64,000 bases of DNA from CmP2 sp052084925 (GTDB lineage Bacteria; Actinomycetota; Actinomycetes; Actinomycetales; Micrococcaceae): NCBI GenBank assembly GCA_052084925.1, contig JBQDEV010000002.1, positions 62,001 to 126,000 of the forward strand, read 5' to 3'. A program made the translations under genes and the position numbers. A model generated the notes under the pieces. It saw only the letters and a program-made list of their open reading frames with translations, did no database searches and was not told the origin of the DNA. Below, piece by piece: positions 1-9,702 of the stretch (its first letter is position 1; each line of letters begins with the position of its first letter).

Positions 1-1360
1 CGGCAAGGTACTGACCTCACTGCAGGACGCCACCAGCGAGGATGCCCTGGCTGCGCTGGACGCCGCCGACGCCGTGCAGCGCGAGTGGGCACTGTCCGCC
101 CCGCGCGACCGTGCCGAGATCCTGCGCCGTGCTTTTGACCTGGTTACCGAGCGTGCCGAGGACTTCGCCCTGCTGATGACCCTGGAAATGGGCAAGCCGC
201 TGGCCGAGGCTCGCGGCGAGGTGACCTATGGTGCGGAATTCCTGCGCTGGTTCTCGGAGGAGACCGTGCGCCACTACGGTCGCTACTTCACCTCGCCTGA
301 GGGTAAGAACAAGATGATCGTCACCCACAAGCCCGTGGGGCCCTCATTGCTGATCACGCCCTGGAACTTCCCGCTGGCCATGGCCACCCGCAAAGTCGCT
401 CCCGCCGTGGCGGCAGGCTGCACCATGGTGCTGAAGCCGGCCAAGCTGACCCCGCTGACGTCGCAGCTGTTCGCAGCCACGATGATGGAGGCCGGTCTGC
501 CCGCCGGTGTGCTCAACGTCGTCTCCGGTACCTCCGCCTCCTCGATCTCCGGGCCGCTGATGAAGGATCGTCGCCTGCGCAAGGTCTCCTTCACCGGTTC
601 CACCCCGGTGGGCGTGCGCCTGATGAAGGACGCCGCGGAGAATGTGCTGCGCACCTCGATGGAGCTCGGCGGAAACGCCCCGTTCCTGGTCTTCGAGGAC
701 GCCGACCTGGATGCCGCTGTTCAGGGCGCGATGGCCGCCAAGATGCGCAACATGGGCGAGGCTTGCACCGCGGCCAACCGCTTCCTGGTGCACGAGTCCG
801 TGGCCGAGGAATTCACCCAGAAGTTCGCCGACGCCATGAAGACGCTCAAGCCCCTGCGGGGCACCGAGCCGGAGTCCACCGTGGGCCCGATCATCGATTC
901 CGGTGCCCGCGACGACGTCCACGCGCTCGTCACCGAGGCTGTTGACGCAGGCGCCGACCTGGTCACCGGCGGGGCGCCCGTGGAAGGCGACGGCTACTTC
1001 TACCAGCCGACCGTGCTGAAGGTGTCCAGCAACAGCCCGATCCTGGGTCAGGAGATCTTCGGTCCAGTGGCCCCGGTCATCACCTTCTCCAGCGAGGAAG
1101 AGGCGATCGAGCTGGCCAACTCCTCCGAGTACGGCCTGGCCTCCTACATCTACACCCGCGACGTCAACAAGATGTTCCGCGTTTCCGAGCAGATCGAATT
1201 CGGCCTGGTCGGCTTCAACGCCGGTGTCATCTCCAACGCCTCGGCTCCCTTCGGCGGCGTGAAGCAGTCCGGACTGGGCCGCGAGGGCGGCGCCGAGGGC
1301 ATCGAGGAATACACCACGGTGCAGTACATCGGTATCGCCGATCCCTACGCTGCCAAGTAA
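1..1360 (+). CDS. NAD(P)-dependent succinate-semialdehyde dehydrogenase-type aldehyde dehydrogenase (5' truncated by the window edge)
   Basis: It oxidises an aldehyde, most likely succinate semialdehyde, to the acid in the cytosol. The frame is open from base 2, so the true start lies outside the window. About 452 residues are visible against a usual 455-490. Seen: TPWNFP in the cofactor fold, the MELGGNAP motif with the general-base Glu, the catalytic Cys in GEACTAANR, and a C-terminal FGGVKQSGLGREGG. The GEAC spacing and C-terminal motif fit the GabD-like clade. It is a single gene closed by a strong hairpin, so it is not co-transcribed with the aminotransferase behind it. Substrate specificity is inferred from family resemblance only. 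Confidence 0.88.
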   Translation, partial: GKVLTSLQDATSEDALAALDAADAVQREWALSAPRDRAEILRRAFDLVTERAEDFALLMTLEMGKPLAEARGEVTYGAEFLRWFSEETVRHYGRYFTSPEGKNKMIVTHKPVGPSLLITPWNFPLAMATRKVAPAVAAGCTMVLKPAKLTPLTSQLFAATMMEAGLPAGVLNVVSGTSASSISGPLMKDRRLRKVSFTGSTPVGVRLMKDAAENVLRTSMELGGNAPFLVFEDADLDAAVQGAMAAKMRNMGEACTAANRFLVHESVAEEFTQKFADAMKTLKPLRGTEPESTVGPIIDSGARDDVHALVTEAVDAGADLVTGGAPVEGDGYFYQPTVLKVSSNSPILGQEIFGPVAPVITFSSEEEAIELANSSEYGLASYIYTRDVNKMFRVSEQIEFGLVGFNAGVISNASAPFGGVKQSGLGREGGAEGIEEYTTVQYIGIADPYAAK

Positions 1361-1409
1361 CCACGCTGTGAGAAGCGGGCGCCGAGCCTAAATTGCCAGC
1401 GTCCACAGG

Positions 1410-1434
1410 AGCCCCGATCGTCATGATCGGGGCT
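1410..1434 (+). terminator. Intrinsic terminator-like hairpin after the aldehyde dehydrogenase
   Basis: AGCCCCGATC pairs perfectly with GATCGGGGCT over a 5-nt loop, followed by TCTGTG. The 10-bp GC-rich stem lies 50 nt after the stop codon. The T-tract is weak, as is usual in high-GC actinobacteria. Confidence 0.75.
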
Positions 1435-1534
1435 TCTGTGCATCAACCGTGGATGTTGCACATCTCACGGGATAACCTGCATCAGAGAAGACGACGCCCT
1501 CGAGCATCTGAGAGCACCTGAGAGAAGAGGATCC

Positions 1535-2632
1535 ATGACCACGACTGTTCCGTATCGTCACCTGTTCGGCCCCGGCCCGTCGAACCCCTACCCGGAGGCT
1601 ACCGCTGCCCTGGGCCTGCCGTTGCTGGGTCACCTCGACCCGGAATTCATTGCGCGCATGGATCGAGTCAACGACGGTTTGCGCACCCTGTGGGGTACCG
1701 ACAACGAGCGCACCCTGCCGCTCAGTGCCACCGGTTCCGCGGGTATGGAAGCGGCTTTCGTGAACACCCTGCGCGAGGGTGATGTTGCGGTGATCGCCGT
1801 GAACGGTCTTTTCGGTGAGCGGATGACCGATGTCGCGGCCCGTTGCGGCGCCGAGGTGGTCCGGGTGGATCACGACTACGGCACCCCTGTGGATGCTCAG
1901 CGGGTGCTCGAAGCGCACCCGAACCCCACCGTGATCGCGGCCGTACACGCCGAGACCAGCACGGGCGTGCGCTCGGACCTCGCCGAAATCGGGGCGAACA
2001 AGGGAAACGCGCTACTGATCATGGACGCTGTCACCTCCATCGGAGGCATGACGGTCGAGGCCGACGCCTGGGGTGTCGACGTCGCCTACGCAGGCACCCA
2101 GAAGTGCATCGGTGTGGCTCCCGGCCTGGCGCCGTTCACCATCTCCGATCGTGCCTTTGAGCGGCGCGTGGAGAAGCCGCAGTCCTGGTACCTGGATCTG
2201 GGTCTGCTCGGTGGCTACGCAGCGGGTGTCCCCGGCGGAAAGCGCGCCTACCACCACACGGCCCCGGTGGCGATGGTGGCCTCCCTGGAAGCTGGGATCA
2301 ACCGGATCCTGGATGAAGGACTTGAAAACGTCCAGGCCCGTCACGAACAGGCTGGCACCCGCCTGCAGGCTGGGCTTCAGGAGATGGGGCTGGAGCTGTT
2401 CGCGGCGGAGGGGCATCGACTGCCGCAGCTGACCTCAGTGAAGGTTCCCGCAGGGGTCGACTCCGCGAAGGTACGCGGCTTCCTGCTGCAGGAGTACAGC
2501 CTGGAGATCGGCGCCGGCGTGGGGCAGTACGCAGACTCCGTGTGGCGGATTGGCCTGATGGGGCCCAACGCCAACCCCGGTTCGGTGGCGTTGATCCTGG
2601 CCGCATTGAAAGATGCGCTGAGCCGCGCTTGA
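1535..2632 (+). CDS. Class V aminotransferase (alanine/serine-glyoxylate type)
   Basis: This is a PLP enzyme of the AGXT/serine-pyruvate family, moving the amino group of alanine or serine to glyoxylate or pyruvate. It has 365 residues, a normal length. Seen: the N-terminal FGPGPSNP substrate-binding motif, SATGSAGMEA for phosphate binding, MDAVTSIGG with the cofactor Asp, and the Schiff-base Lys in GTQKCIGV. The ATG follows GAGAAGAGG. Its position beside the serine dehydratase and sarcosine operon suits a role in glycine/serine/glyoxylate exchange. The alternative is the ureidoglycine-glyoxylate aminotransferase PucG, which I cannot exclude without a tree. Confidence 0.85.
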   Translation: MTTTVPYRHLFGPGPSNPYPEATAALGLPLLGHLDPEFIARMDRVNDGLRTLWGTDNERTLPLSATGSAGMEAAFVNTLREGDVAVIAVNGLFGERMTDVAARCGAEVVRVDHDYGTPVDAQRVLEAHPNPTVIAAVHAETSTGVRSDLAEIGANKGNALLIMDAVTSIGGMTVEADAWGVDVAYAGTQKCIGVAPGLAPFTISDRAFERRVEKPQSWYLDLGLLGGYAAGVPGGKRAYHHTAPVAMVASLEAGINRILDEGLENVQARHEQAGTRLQAGLQEMGLELFAAEGHRLPQLTSVKVPAGVDSAKVRGFLLQEYSLEIGAGVGQYADSVWRIGLMGPNANPGSVALILAALKDALSRA

Positions 2633-2898
2633 GCTAGCGGCGCGCTCGATGAGCTCCTGCGTGTCCTTCCGCCCTGATGCATTCCCTTTGGGCAATCGGC
2701 ATCATGACGCCACACCGTGGCTTTTCCGAGTTTCAAGAATGCGATCGGGATCCGTGCTGGAGGAGATGCGCGACAGCGCCGCGTGAAAAGCGGCTGCCTG
2801 ATCGAGCGTGCCGGAGTTGTATGCGGCGGTCTTGGCATGAGTGAGTTGCCGCTCTTGGGGCATGCGTCCAGTTCGTAAGACCTGGGAAGGTATTAACC

Positions 2899-3126
2899 AT
2901 GAATCGCAGTGACCTGAGCAAACGATCCATCTTGTTGACGGCGTTGAGTTATCCGCTGTTTTTGGGTGGCGTGGTACTGCTCTTCAGTGGTGGTGGCGTT
3001 GAAGCGGGTTTGATCATGTTCTCCGGGGTCTTCTTGATCGGCGTCAATGAGATCTGCTTCTACATCGACAAGAAAGGCCCCGACCCGCGGCAGCGAGTCG
3101 AGGCCGATCGGGACCCAGCTGAGTAG
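2899..3126 (+). CDS. Small two-helix membrane protein, unknown function
   Basis: This 75-residue protein has two hydrophobic helices (about residues 11-30 and 35-53) joined by a Gly-rich turn. A charged cytosolic tail ends in DPRQRVEADRDPAE. The ATG follows GGGAAGG at a sensible distance. I do not recognise a family. Similar two-helix proteins are common and uncharacterised in Micrococcales. It converges on sdaA. The 266 nt upstream hold no gene I can support. Confidence 0.6.
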   Translation: MNRSDLSKRSILLTALSYPLFLGGVVLLFSGGGVEAGLIMFSGVFLIGVNEICFYIDKKGPDPRQRVEADRDPAE

Positions 3127-3135
3127 CCCGCGAAA

Positions 3136-3151
3136 TCTGACCAAAGTCAGA
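3136..3151 (-). terminator. Weak hairpin between the convergent small membrane protein gene and sdaA
   Basis: TCTGAC and GTCAGA form a 6-bp stem with a 4-nt loop, followed on the minus strand by TTTCG. It is at most a weak end signal for the sox-sdaA operon. Confidence 0.35.
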
Positions 3152-3154
3152 GTG

Positions 3155-4573
3155 TCAGCACTCCACGACGTTGACGGCCAGACCGCCGCGTGAGGTCTCC
3201 TTGTACTTAGACTTCATGTCCTTGCCGGTGTCGCGCATGGTCTTGATCGCCTGGTCCAAGGTGACACGGTGTTCGCCGTCGCCGTGCATGGACAGTCGGG
3301 CCCCATTGATGGCTTTGACGGAGGCGATCGCGTTGCGTTCGATGCAGGGAACCTGAACGAGTCCGCCGACCGGGTCGCAGGTGAGCCCCAGGTTGTGCTC
3401 CAGGCCGATCTCGGCGGCGTTCTCCACCTGGCGCGGGGTGCCGCCGAGCACGGCGCATAGGGCGCCGGCCGCCATGGAGCAGGCGGAACCGACCTCGCCC
3501 TGGCAACCGACATCAGCCCCGGAAATGGAGGCGTTGAGCTTGAAGAGCTTGCCGATCGCACCCGCGGTCAGGAAGTACTCGACGACGGCGTCATCCTGGT
3601 CCGGGGAACCGACCTCGGCCTCGTGCACGAATCGGGTGTAATAATGCAGCACGGCCGGGATGATGCCCGCGGCACCGTTGGTTGGCGCGGTAACGATGCG
3701 ACCACCGGAGGCGTTCTCCTCATTGACGGCCAGTGCGTAGAGGTTCACCCACTCCAGGGCCCACAGGGCGTCCTTGGTGACCCCGAGTTTCTCCTGCTCA
3801 CGGAGCCGGTTGCGTAATTCGGGGGCACGTCGGCGCACCTTGAGCCCGCCCGGGAGGATCGTTTCTTCGCGCGTGCAGCCATTCTCCACGCATTCCTGCA
3901 TCACGGACCAGATGCCCAGGATCTGGGACCGCAGATGCTCTTCGGTGTGCTGGGAGCGCTCGTTGGCGAGCATGACCTCGGCGATGCTGAGCTCTTCGCG
4001 CCGGCAGATCTCCAGCAGCTCATCGGCGGTGGTGAAGGGGAACGGCTCCTGTGATTCGGAGGCTCCGGTGGCTCGGTCGTCGCCATCGGCAGCGTCTAGC
4101 TCTTCGGCGGTGACGACGAAGCCGCCGCCCACCGAGTAGTACTCGCGACTGTGGAGCTCGTCTTTGGCCTCATCGTAAGCTGTGATGCGCATGCCGTTGG
4201 GGTGCCCGGGCAAGGACTTGCGCATGTGCAGCACCAGGTCCTTATCGCGGCGGAAGGTCAGTACGCGTTCGCCGCCCAGATTCAGCTCGCGCGAGTACAC
4301 CGCCTGTTCAACCAGCCCGTCGGCGGCGTCGGCGTCGATGGATTCGGGTTGATGGCCGAGCAAGCCAAGGATCACCGCGTTGTCGGATCCGTGGCCCACA
4401 CCGGTGGCCGAGAGCGACCCGTAGAGCTCAGCCTTGACGCGCTGGACCTGGTCCATCAGCTGACGCTCGCGCAGCTCGTCTACGAAGAGACGCGCCGCCC
4501 GCATGGGTCCGACCGTGTGTGACGATGACGGTCCAATACCGATGGAGAACAGGTCCAACACGCTCAGGGTCAT
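3155..4573 (-). CDS. sdaA: L-serine ammonia-lyase, single-chain iron-sulfur type
   Basis: It deaminates L-serine to pyruvate and ammonia using a [4Fe-4S] cluster. The 472-residue chain joins the beta and alpha modules of the family. Seen: SIGIGPSSSHTVGPMRAA near the N-terminus, ATNGAAGIIPAV, the Cys-bearing GCQGEVGSACSMAAGA, and TCDPVGGLVQVPCIERN for the remaining cluster ligands. An in-frame Met lies 19 codons upstream, but the ATG at 4573 overlaps the soxG stop as ATGA and begins at the conserved TLSVLDLF, so I chose it. As last gene of the sarcosine operon it sends the serine formed by GlyA to pyruvate. Confidence 0.95.
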   Translation of the reverse strand: MTLSVLDLFSIGIGPSSSHTVGPMRAARLFVDELRERQLMDQVQRVKAELYGSLSATGVGHGSDNAVILGLLGHQPESIDADAADGLVEQAVYSRELNLGGERVLTFRRDKDLVLHMRKSLPGHPNGMRITAYDEAKDELHSREYYSVGGGFVVTAEELDAADGDDRATGASESQEPFPFTTADELLEICRREELSIAEVMLANERSQHTEEHLRSQILGIWSVMQECVENGCTREETILPGGLKVRRRAPELRNRLREQEKLGVTKDALWALEWVNLYALAVNEENASGGRIVTAPTNGAAGIIPAVLHYYTRFVHEAEVGSPDQDDAVVEYFLTAGAIGKLFKLNASISGADVGCQGEVGSACSMAAGALCAVLGGTPRQVENAAEIGLEHNLGLTCDPVGGLVQVPCIERNAIASVKAINGARLSMHGDGEHRVTLDQAIKTMRDTGKDMKSKYKETSRGGLAVNVVEC

Positions 4574-5199
4574 GACAGCTCCTCGTCGACTTTCTCGCTT
4601 GCGAATTCCAGCATGCCATCGATCAGCCAACGAACCAGATAATCGGTGAACGAGGCGCGCGGGAAAACGCGGAATCGTTCGTCGTCCACACGGTGCAGCA
4701 CCACGGGGACCGTGCCGATCTGTGTGGACACTCCGGTGCCGATGGGGCAGCCGGCGTCATGCAGATCCACCGCACAGCCCTTCTCGAGCACCTCGCGCGC
4801 AGACGGGCCAGAGAGCTCCAACACTGCCCGATTGGCCGAGACATCGACCACCTGGCCGGGCAGGCCCGCCAACGCGGCGGCCGCTGCTTGATCTTCGCCG
4901 GGGGACTGTTCGCGGGAGACATCCACATAGCTGAACTCATCGGGTGAGAGCCAGATGACGTGGCCGGCCTGCGGGTCGCCGGTGACCTGACCGTGGGCGG
5001 TGGGCAGATCGACACCGAGTGCTTGCTCGACGGCGTGGGCCGAATCGGTACCGGGCTGGGCACGGATGACCAGCTGCACCGGGAAGCTCAGCTCGGTGAG
5101 GGCCACGCCGCGCTCGCCGGTGACCTCGGCCTCGGCCATCGCCTGGGCGAGATGTGCGGCCGGGGTGCGGCGCAGGTGGGTCAGGGTGTTCTCAGCCAT
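4570..5199 (-). CDS. soxG: Sarcosine oxidase gamma subunit
   Basis: It is the small, non-catalytic subunit of heterotetrameric sarcosine oxidase; it packs against SoxA. At 209 residues it is the usual size. It shows the GcvT-like fold signature of the family (DVSANRAVLELSGPSAREVLEKGCAVDLH, here given in part as LELSGPSAREVL) and IWLSPDEFSYVDV. AAGGAG precedes the ATG by 9 nt. It overlaps the 3' end of soxA by 8 nt and sdaA by 4 nt, which implies translational coupling. Confidence 0.92.
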   Translation of the reverse strand: MAENTLTHLRRTPAAHLAQAMAEAEVTGERGVALTELSFPVQLVIRAQPGTDSAHAVEQALGVDLPTAHGQVTGDPQAGHVIWLSPDEFSYVDVSREQSPGEDQAAAAALAGLPGQVVDVSANRAVLELSGPSAREVLEKGCAVDLHDAGCPIGTGVSTQIGTVPVVLHRVDDERFRVFPRASFTDYLVRWLIDGMLEFASEKVDEELS

Positions 5200-8143
5200 C
5201 TCGTCGTGCTCCTTCTGGATCGTAGAATACCGGCGAAGTGATCTCGACTTCGACGGCGTCGGCAGGATCGGAGCTCAGCGGGGCGCTGACGATCTCGCCG
5301 ATCCGATTGCGTCCGTTCTCCACCAGAGCCAGCCCGAAGGGACGGCCCAGGGCGGCAGAGAGGTAGGACGAGGTGACGTGCCCGAGCATCGGCACGGGGC
5401 CGTCCGCTGCGGTCACCGGGGAACCGGGGGCCACGAGCTGAGCGCCTTCGGGCAACCGGGTGGTTCCGTCCACGGGCAGCACGCCCACCAGGTGCTTGCG
5501 GTCCTCACGGGCAGTGTCGATGCGCGAGTAGGAGCGCTTGCCCACGAAGTCCTTGAGCTTGGAGACGATCCAGTCCATCCCGGCGTCCTGCGGGGTCACC
5601 GTGCCGTCGGTATCCTGTCCGACGATGATGAAGCCCTTCTCGGCACGCAGCACGTGCATGGTCTCGGTGCCGTACGGGGTGATGTTGAACTCCGCACCTG
5701 CCGCGTCGACCAGTTCCCAGGTGCTCAACCCGTAGAAGGTCTCCACATTGATCTCGAATGCCAGCTCACCGGAGAACGAGATGCGGGCCACCCGGGCGGG
5801 TACCCCGTTGGACAGGGTCGTCTCCCGGAACGCCATGAACGGGAAGCCCTCGGCGGAGACGTCCAGCTCGGGGGCAACCTTCTCCAGCACTGCCCGGGAC
5901 TTCGGGCCCACCACAGCGATGGTGGACCACTGCTCGGTCACCGAGGTGAACATGACGTCGAGCTCCGGCCATTCGGTCTGGTGCCATTCCTCCAGCCAGT
6001 CCAGCACGGTTGCAGCCCCGCCGGTGGTGGTGGTCATCAGGTACCGGTCGTCAGCGATACGCAGGGTGACGCCGTCGTCGAAGATCATGCCATCGGGCTT
6101 GCACATCAGCCCGTACCGGCCCATGCCCACCTTCAGCTTGGCGAAGCCGTTGGTGTAGATCCGGTTGAGGAACTCACCGGCGTCGGCGCCGCGGATCTCG
6201 ATCTTGCCCAGCGTGGAGGCGTCCATGAAGCCGACGGACTCGCGGGTGGCGGCACACTCGCGCAGCACGGCGGCGTCCATGTCCTCACCGTTCTGCGGGT
6301 AGTACCAGGGGCGCTTCCACTGGCCGACGTCCTCGAACAGGGCGCCGTGCTCGACGTGCCAGGGGTGGATGGAGGTGCGGCGGGCGGCGTCGAAGAGCTC
6401 CCCGCGCCGCCGACCGGCCAGGGCCGCGAACGGCACGGGCGTGTAGGGCGCTCGATAGGTGGTGGTGCCCAGCTGGGCCGGGTCGGTGACCCCGATGAGG
6501 TGACCGATGATGCCCATGGCGTTGACCCCGGAGGTCTTGCCCTGATCATTCGCGGTGGAGATCGAGGTGTAGCGCTTGACGTGCTCCACCGAGCGCAGTC
6601 CGGCTCCGGTGGCCCGCACGATGCCGGCCACGGTCTGGTCGCGCTGGAAATCCACGAAGTGGGTGTGCCATTCGGAAGGCTGACCCTCGGGGGAGGGCAC
6701 CAGCCACAGTGGACGGAACGATCCGGTGCTGGTCGGCTCCGTGGTGGAGATGGTCAGCGAGGCAGTGCGGCCCAGCGTCTGCGCGGCACTGTGACCGGCG
6801 GTGGCTCCCTCGGCCAGGGCCTCGGCCAGCTGGTAAGAGCCGTTGAGGGCGCCGACGGTCTGCTGATCGCGCACCACGCCGCCGGGGACGAACGCCTCAA
6901 CGTGCTCGGCCCAGCGCAACGGCCCCTGGCGCTGGGAGTGCAAGTGCACCACGGGGGAGTAGCCGCCGGAGACCGCCAGCAGGTCGGTTTCGATCCGCTC
7001 GGTCTCGCCGGTGAGTTCCCCCTCGGCGGTGATCGCCGAGACAGTGACGGCGCTGACGCGGTTGGCCGGTCCGTTGCCCTCGGTGCCGATGACGGCGGAG
7101 CCCTGGATCCCGCGGACCCCGGTGGCCTCCAGCACGGCGTGTGCGGTGTCGCTGAGTTCGGCACGGGCATCCACCACAGCGGTGACGGACACGCCAGCGG
7201 CGGTGAGATCCTCCACCAGGGCATACGCCGAGTCATTGGTGGTGAACACGACCGGGTGCTGACCGGCGACGGCGGCCCAGCGGTTCAAATAGCTGCGCAC
7301 CGCGCTGGCCAGCATGACCCCGGGACGGTCGTTGTCGGCGAAGACGATCGGGCGCTCATGCGCTCCGGTGGCGAGCACCACCTGGGCGGCGCGGATGTGC
7401 CAGATGCGCTGACGGGAGACCCCCGGGCGCTCGGCAGGTGCCAGGTGGTCGGTACGCTTCTGCACGGCGATCACGTAGTTCGAATCGTACGACCCGAAGG
7501 CGGTGGTCCGCGGCAGATAGGTGAAGTCGTCGGCGTCGCGATTCAACCCGGACACGGTGGAGCGCGCCCAAGCGACGGCCGGCTGGTCGTCGATCGTTTC
7601 TCCACGGGACGACAACAGTGAACCACCCGGGACCGGCTGATCGTCGAGCAGCAGGGTGCGGGCGCCGGCTGCGGCGGCCTCGCGGGCCGCGGAGATCCCG
7701 GCGGGACCGGCCCCGATGACCAGCACGTCGGTGTGGACGTACTTGTGGTCGTAGAGGGCGGTGTCCTCGCCCGGATCCAGCCGGCCCAGGGTCGGCAAGT
7801 ATTCGGCGCTCAACCCGTCAATCGCCGCGACCGTGGTGGCCGGCAACATCGACTCGGCGACCCCGCCGTCCGCGCGTGCGGCAACGTGCAGGAGTGCGTT
7901 GGATTCCTCGACCCCGGCGGCGAGGATGCCGCGGGACCGGGATTCGTAGTGGGAGGGTCCGCAGTCCAGGCGTCCGGAGGCCACCAGGGCGGAGGCCACC
8001 GTGTCACCCGTGCGTGCCGGGTAGTCGACCCCGTCCACGGTGATGGTGAACTCTGCGCTGTCGTGGCCGAGCAAGCCGTGGCCGATGCCGAGCTCGTTGA
8101 TCGCGGCATCGCTCAGTCGTGCCGATGAGGTGGATGCGCTCAT
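5192..8143 (-). CDS. soxA: Sarcosine oxidase alpha subunit
   Basis: This large subunit of heterotetrameric sarcosine oxidase works with SoxB. The complex demethylates sarcosine to glycine and H2O2 and passes the methyl carbon to tetrahydrofolate. At 983 residues it is full length. Order: an N-terminal ferredoxin-like segment (VDGVDYPARTGDTVASAL), an NAD-binding Rossmann fold with VIGAGPAGISAAREA near residue 143, a central oxidoreductase part with ATGAHERP, and a C-terminal GcvT-like folate domain from about residue 590. GGGAG lies 6 nt before the ATG at 8143. A GTG one codon earlier is possible but crowds the ribosome site. It overlaps both neighbours. Confidence 0.95.
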   Translation of the reverse strand: MSASTSSARLSDAAINELGIGHGLLGHDSAEFTITVDGVDYPARTGDTVASALVASGRLDCGPSHYESRSRGILAAGVEESNALLHVAARADGGVAESMLPATTVAAIDGLSAEYLPTLGRLDPGEDTALYDHKYVHTDVLVIGAGPAGISAAREAAAAGARTLLLDDQPVPGGSLLSSRGETIDDQPAVAWARSTVSGLNRDADDFTYLPRTTAFGSYDSNYVIAVQKRTDHLAPAERPGVSRQRIWHIRAAQVVLATGAHERPIVFADNDRPGVMLASAVRSYLNRWAAVAGQHPVVFTTNDSAYALVEDLTAAGVSVTAVVDARAELSDTAHAVLEATGVRGIQGSAVIGTEGNGPANRVSAVTVSAITAEGELTGETERIETDLLAVSGGYSPVVHLHSQRQGPLRWAEHVEAFVPGGVVRDQQTVGALNGSYQLAEALAEGATAGHSAAQTLGRTASLTISTTEPTSTGSFRPLWLVPSPEGQPSEWHTHFVDFQRDQTVAGIVRATGAGLRSVEHVKRYTSISTANDQGKTSGVNAMGIIGHLIGVTDPAQLGTTTYRAPYTPVPFAALAGRRRGELFDAARRTSIHPWHVEHGALFEDVGQWKRPWYYPQNGEDMDAAVLRECAATRESVGFMDASTLGKIEIRGADAGEFLNRIYTNGFAKLKVGMGRYGLMCKPDGMIFDDGVTLRIADDRYLMTTTTGGAATVLDWLEEWHQTEWPELDVMFTSVTEQWSTIAVVGPKSRAVLEKVAPELDVSAEGFPFMAFRETTLSNGVPARVARISFSGELAFEINVETFYGLSTWELVDAAGAEFNITPYGTETMHVLRAEKGFIIVGQDTDGTVTPQDAGMDWIVSKLKDFVGKRSYSRIDTAREDRKHLVGVLPVDGTTRLPEGAQLVAPGSPVTAADGPVPMLGHVTSSYLSAALGRPFGLALVENGRNRIGEIVSAPLSSDPADAVEVEITSPVFYDPEGARRDG

Positions 8144-8445
8144 CACAGTCTCCCTTCGACGGTCGCCGGTGCCGGCGCCGGTGCGGTCTCGTTGGCACCG
8201 TAGGTGGCCAGGAATTCATAGGTCTGGGTGTCGCGGACGGCGTTGAACCATTTCCGGCAGCCGGTCGAGTGCTGCCAGCGCTCCGCGAAACGCCCCTTGG
8301 GGTTGTCGCGATAGAACAGGTACTCGGCCCATTCGCGGTCATTCAACGCGTGGGGATCTTCGGGGTAGGCGACGTGCGCCTGACCGCCGTAGTGGAACTC
8401 GACTTCGTCGCGTGGCCCGCAGTGCGGGCAGTGAATCAGCATCAT
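8143..8445 (-). CDS. soxD: Sarcosine oxidase delta subunit
   Basis: This 100-residue zinc-binding subunit holds the sarcosine oxidase complex together. The CPHCG knuckle at residues 6-10 and the HSTGC at 59-63 supply the expected Zn ligands. The RFAERWQHSTGCRKWFN block is typical of the family. Its TGA overlaps the soxA ATG, so the two are translationally coupled. Confidence 0.93.
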   Translation of the reverse strand: MMLIHCPHCGPRDEVEFHYGGQAHVAYPEDPHALNDREWAEYLFYRDNPKGRFAERWQHSTGCRKWFNAVRDTQTYEFLATYGANETAPAPAPATVEGRL

Positions 8446-8482
8446 GAGGGTGCAGCTCCTTGGAGGGTCGCGAATCCGCGGG

Positions 8483-9700
8483 TCAGTGGGCGACGGCGGC
8501 TGCGCCGTGCTCGTCGATCAGGTGGCCGGTCTCGAAGCGGTCCAGGCTGAACGGGGCGTTCAGCGGGTGGGCTTCTCCGGTGGCGATGGTGTGGGCGAAG
8601 GTGAACCCGGAAGCCGGGGTGCCCTTGAAGCCGCCGGTGCCCCAGCCGCAGTTCACGTACAGGTCGTCGATCGGCGTGTTCGAGATGATCGGTGAAGCAT
8701 CCAGGGTGGTGTCCACGATGCCACCCCAGGTACGGAGCAGGTGCGCACGAGCGAAGATCGGGAAGAGCTCAACAGCGGCGGCCATCTGCTCCTCGATCAC
8801 GTGGAAGGAACCGCGCTGACCGTATCCGTTGTAGGAGTCGATGCCCGCGCCCATCACCAGTTCACCCTTGTGCGCCTGAGAGACGTAGACGTGAACGTGG
8901 TTGGACATCACCACGGTGGGGTGCACCGGCTCGAAGAGCTCCGAGACCAAGGCCTGCAGCGGGTGCGACTGGATCGGTAACCGGAATCCGGCCAGCTCGG
9001 CCAACACGGAGGAGTGTCCGGCGGCTGCCAGGCCGACCCGACCGGCGTTGATCCGGCCGCGGGAGGTCTCGACGCCGACGACATGATCGCCGTCCTTGTA
9101 GAAGCCGGTGACCTCACAGTTCTGGATGATGTCCACGCCCAGCTCGTCCGCCTTGCGGGCCAGGGCCCACGCCACATGGTCGTGCTTGGCGATGCCGGCG
9201 CGAGGCTGATAGGTCGCGCCCATCACGGGGTAGCGAATGTTGTCCGAGACGTTGATGATCGGGCAGACCTCTTTGACCTGCTGCGGGTCCAGGAACTCGG
9301 CGTCGACACCGTTGAGTTGGTTCGCGTTCACCCGCCGCTGTGCTTCGCGCACATCCTGCAGCGTGTGGGCCAGATTCATCACCCCGCGCTGGGAGAACAG
9401 GAAGTCGTACTCCAGCTCCTCGGGCAGACCCTCCCAGAGCTTCAGCGACTTCTCGTAGATCGCCGCAGACTCGTCCCAGAGGTAGTTCGAGCGGATGATG
9501 GTGGTGTTGCGGGCCATGTTGCCCCCGGCCAGCCAGCCGCGCTCCAGCACCGCGACATTGGTGATGCCGTGCTGCGAGGCCAGATAGTACGCGGTGGCCA
9601 GGCCGTGGCCGCCACCGCCGACGATGACCACGTCATAGCTGGGCTTGGGGTCGGGATTGCGCCACAGGAAATCCGGGTGCTCGGGCAGATGATTCGCCAT
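8483..9700 (-). CDS. soxB: Sarcosine oxidase beta subunit (FAD/FMN)
   Basis: This is the flavoprotein subunit that oxidises sarcosine. At 405 residues it is the normal length. The FAD dinucleotide fold DVVIVGGGGHGLATAYYLA starts at residue 23. His173, in GIAKHDHVAWAL, falls at the position and number of the histidine that binds FMN covalently in corynebacterial and Pseudomonas enzymes (family knowledge). The C-terminal YVNCGWGTGGFKGTPASG closes the FAD site. Only 2 nt separate it from glyA upstream. Confidence 0.95.
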   Translation of the reverse strand: MANHLPEHPDFLWRNPDPKPSYDVVIVGGGGHGLATAYYLASQHGITNVAVLERGWLAGGNMARNTTIIRSNYLWDESAAIYEKSLKLWEGLPEELEYDFLFSQRGVMNLAHTLQDVREAQRRVNANQLNGVDAEFLDPQQVKEVCPIINVSDNIRYPVMGATYQPRAGIAKHDHVAWALARKADELGVDIIQNCEVTGFYKDGDHVVGVETSRGRINAGRVGLAAAGHSSVLAELAGFRLPIQSHPLQALVSELFEPVHPTVVMSNHVHVYVSQAHKGELVMGAGIDSYNGYGQRGSFHVIEEQMAAAVELFPIFARAHLLRTWGGIVDTTLDASPIISNTPIDDLYVNCGWGTGGFKGTPASGFTFAHTIATGEAHPLNAPFSLDRFETGHLIDEHGAAAVAH

Positions 9701-9702
9701 GA

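Noticed and set aside
2633..2898. Minus-strand frames in the gap before the small membrane protein
   Set aside because: They run into the coding strand of the aminotransferase, have no ribosome site and no recognisable motif.
5000..7621. An open frame of 873 codons on the plus strand opposite soxA
   Set aside because: It is the antisense shadow of soxA in GC-rich codons: low-complexity Gly/His/Asp-rich translation, no domain, no ribosome site, while the opposite strand encodes a full family protein.
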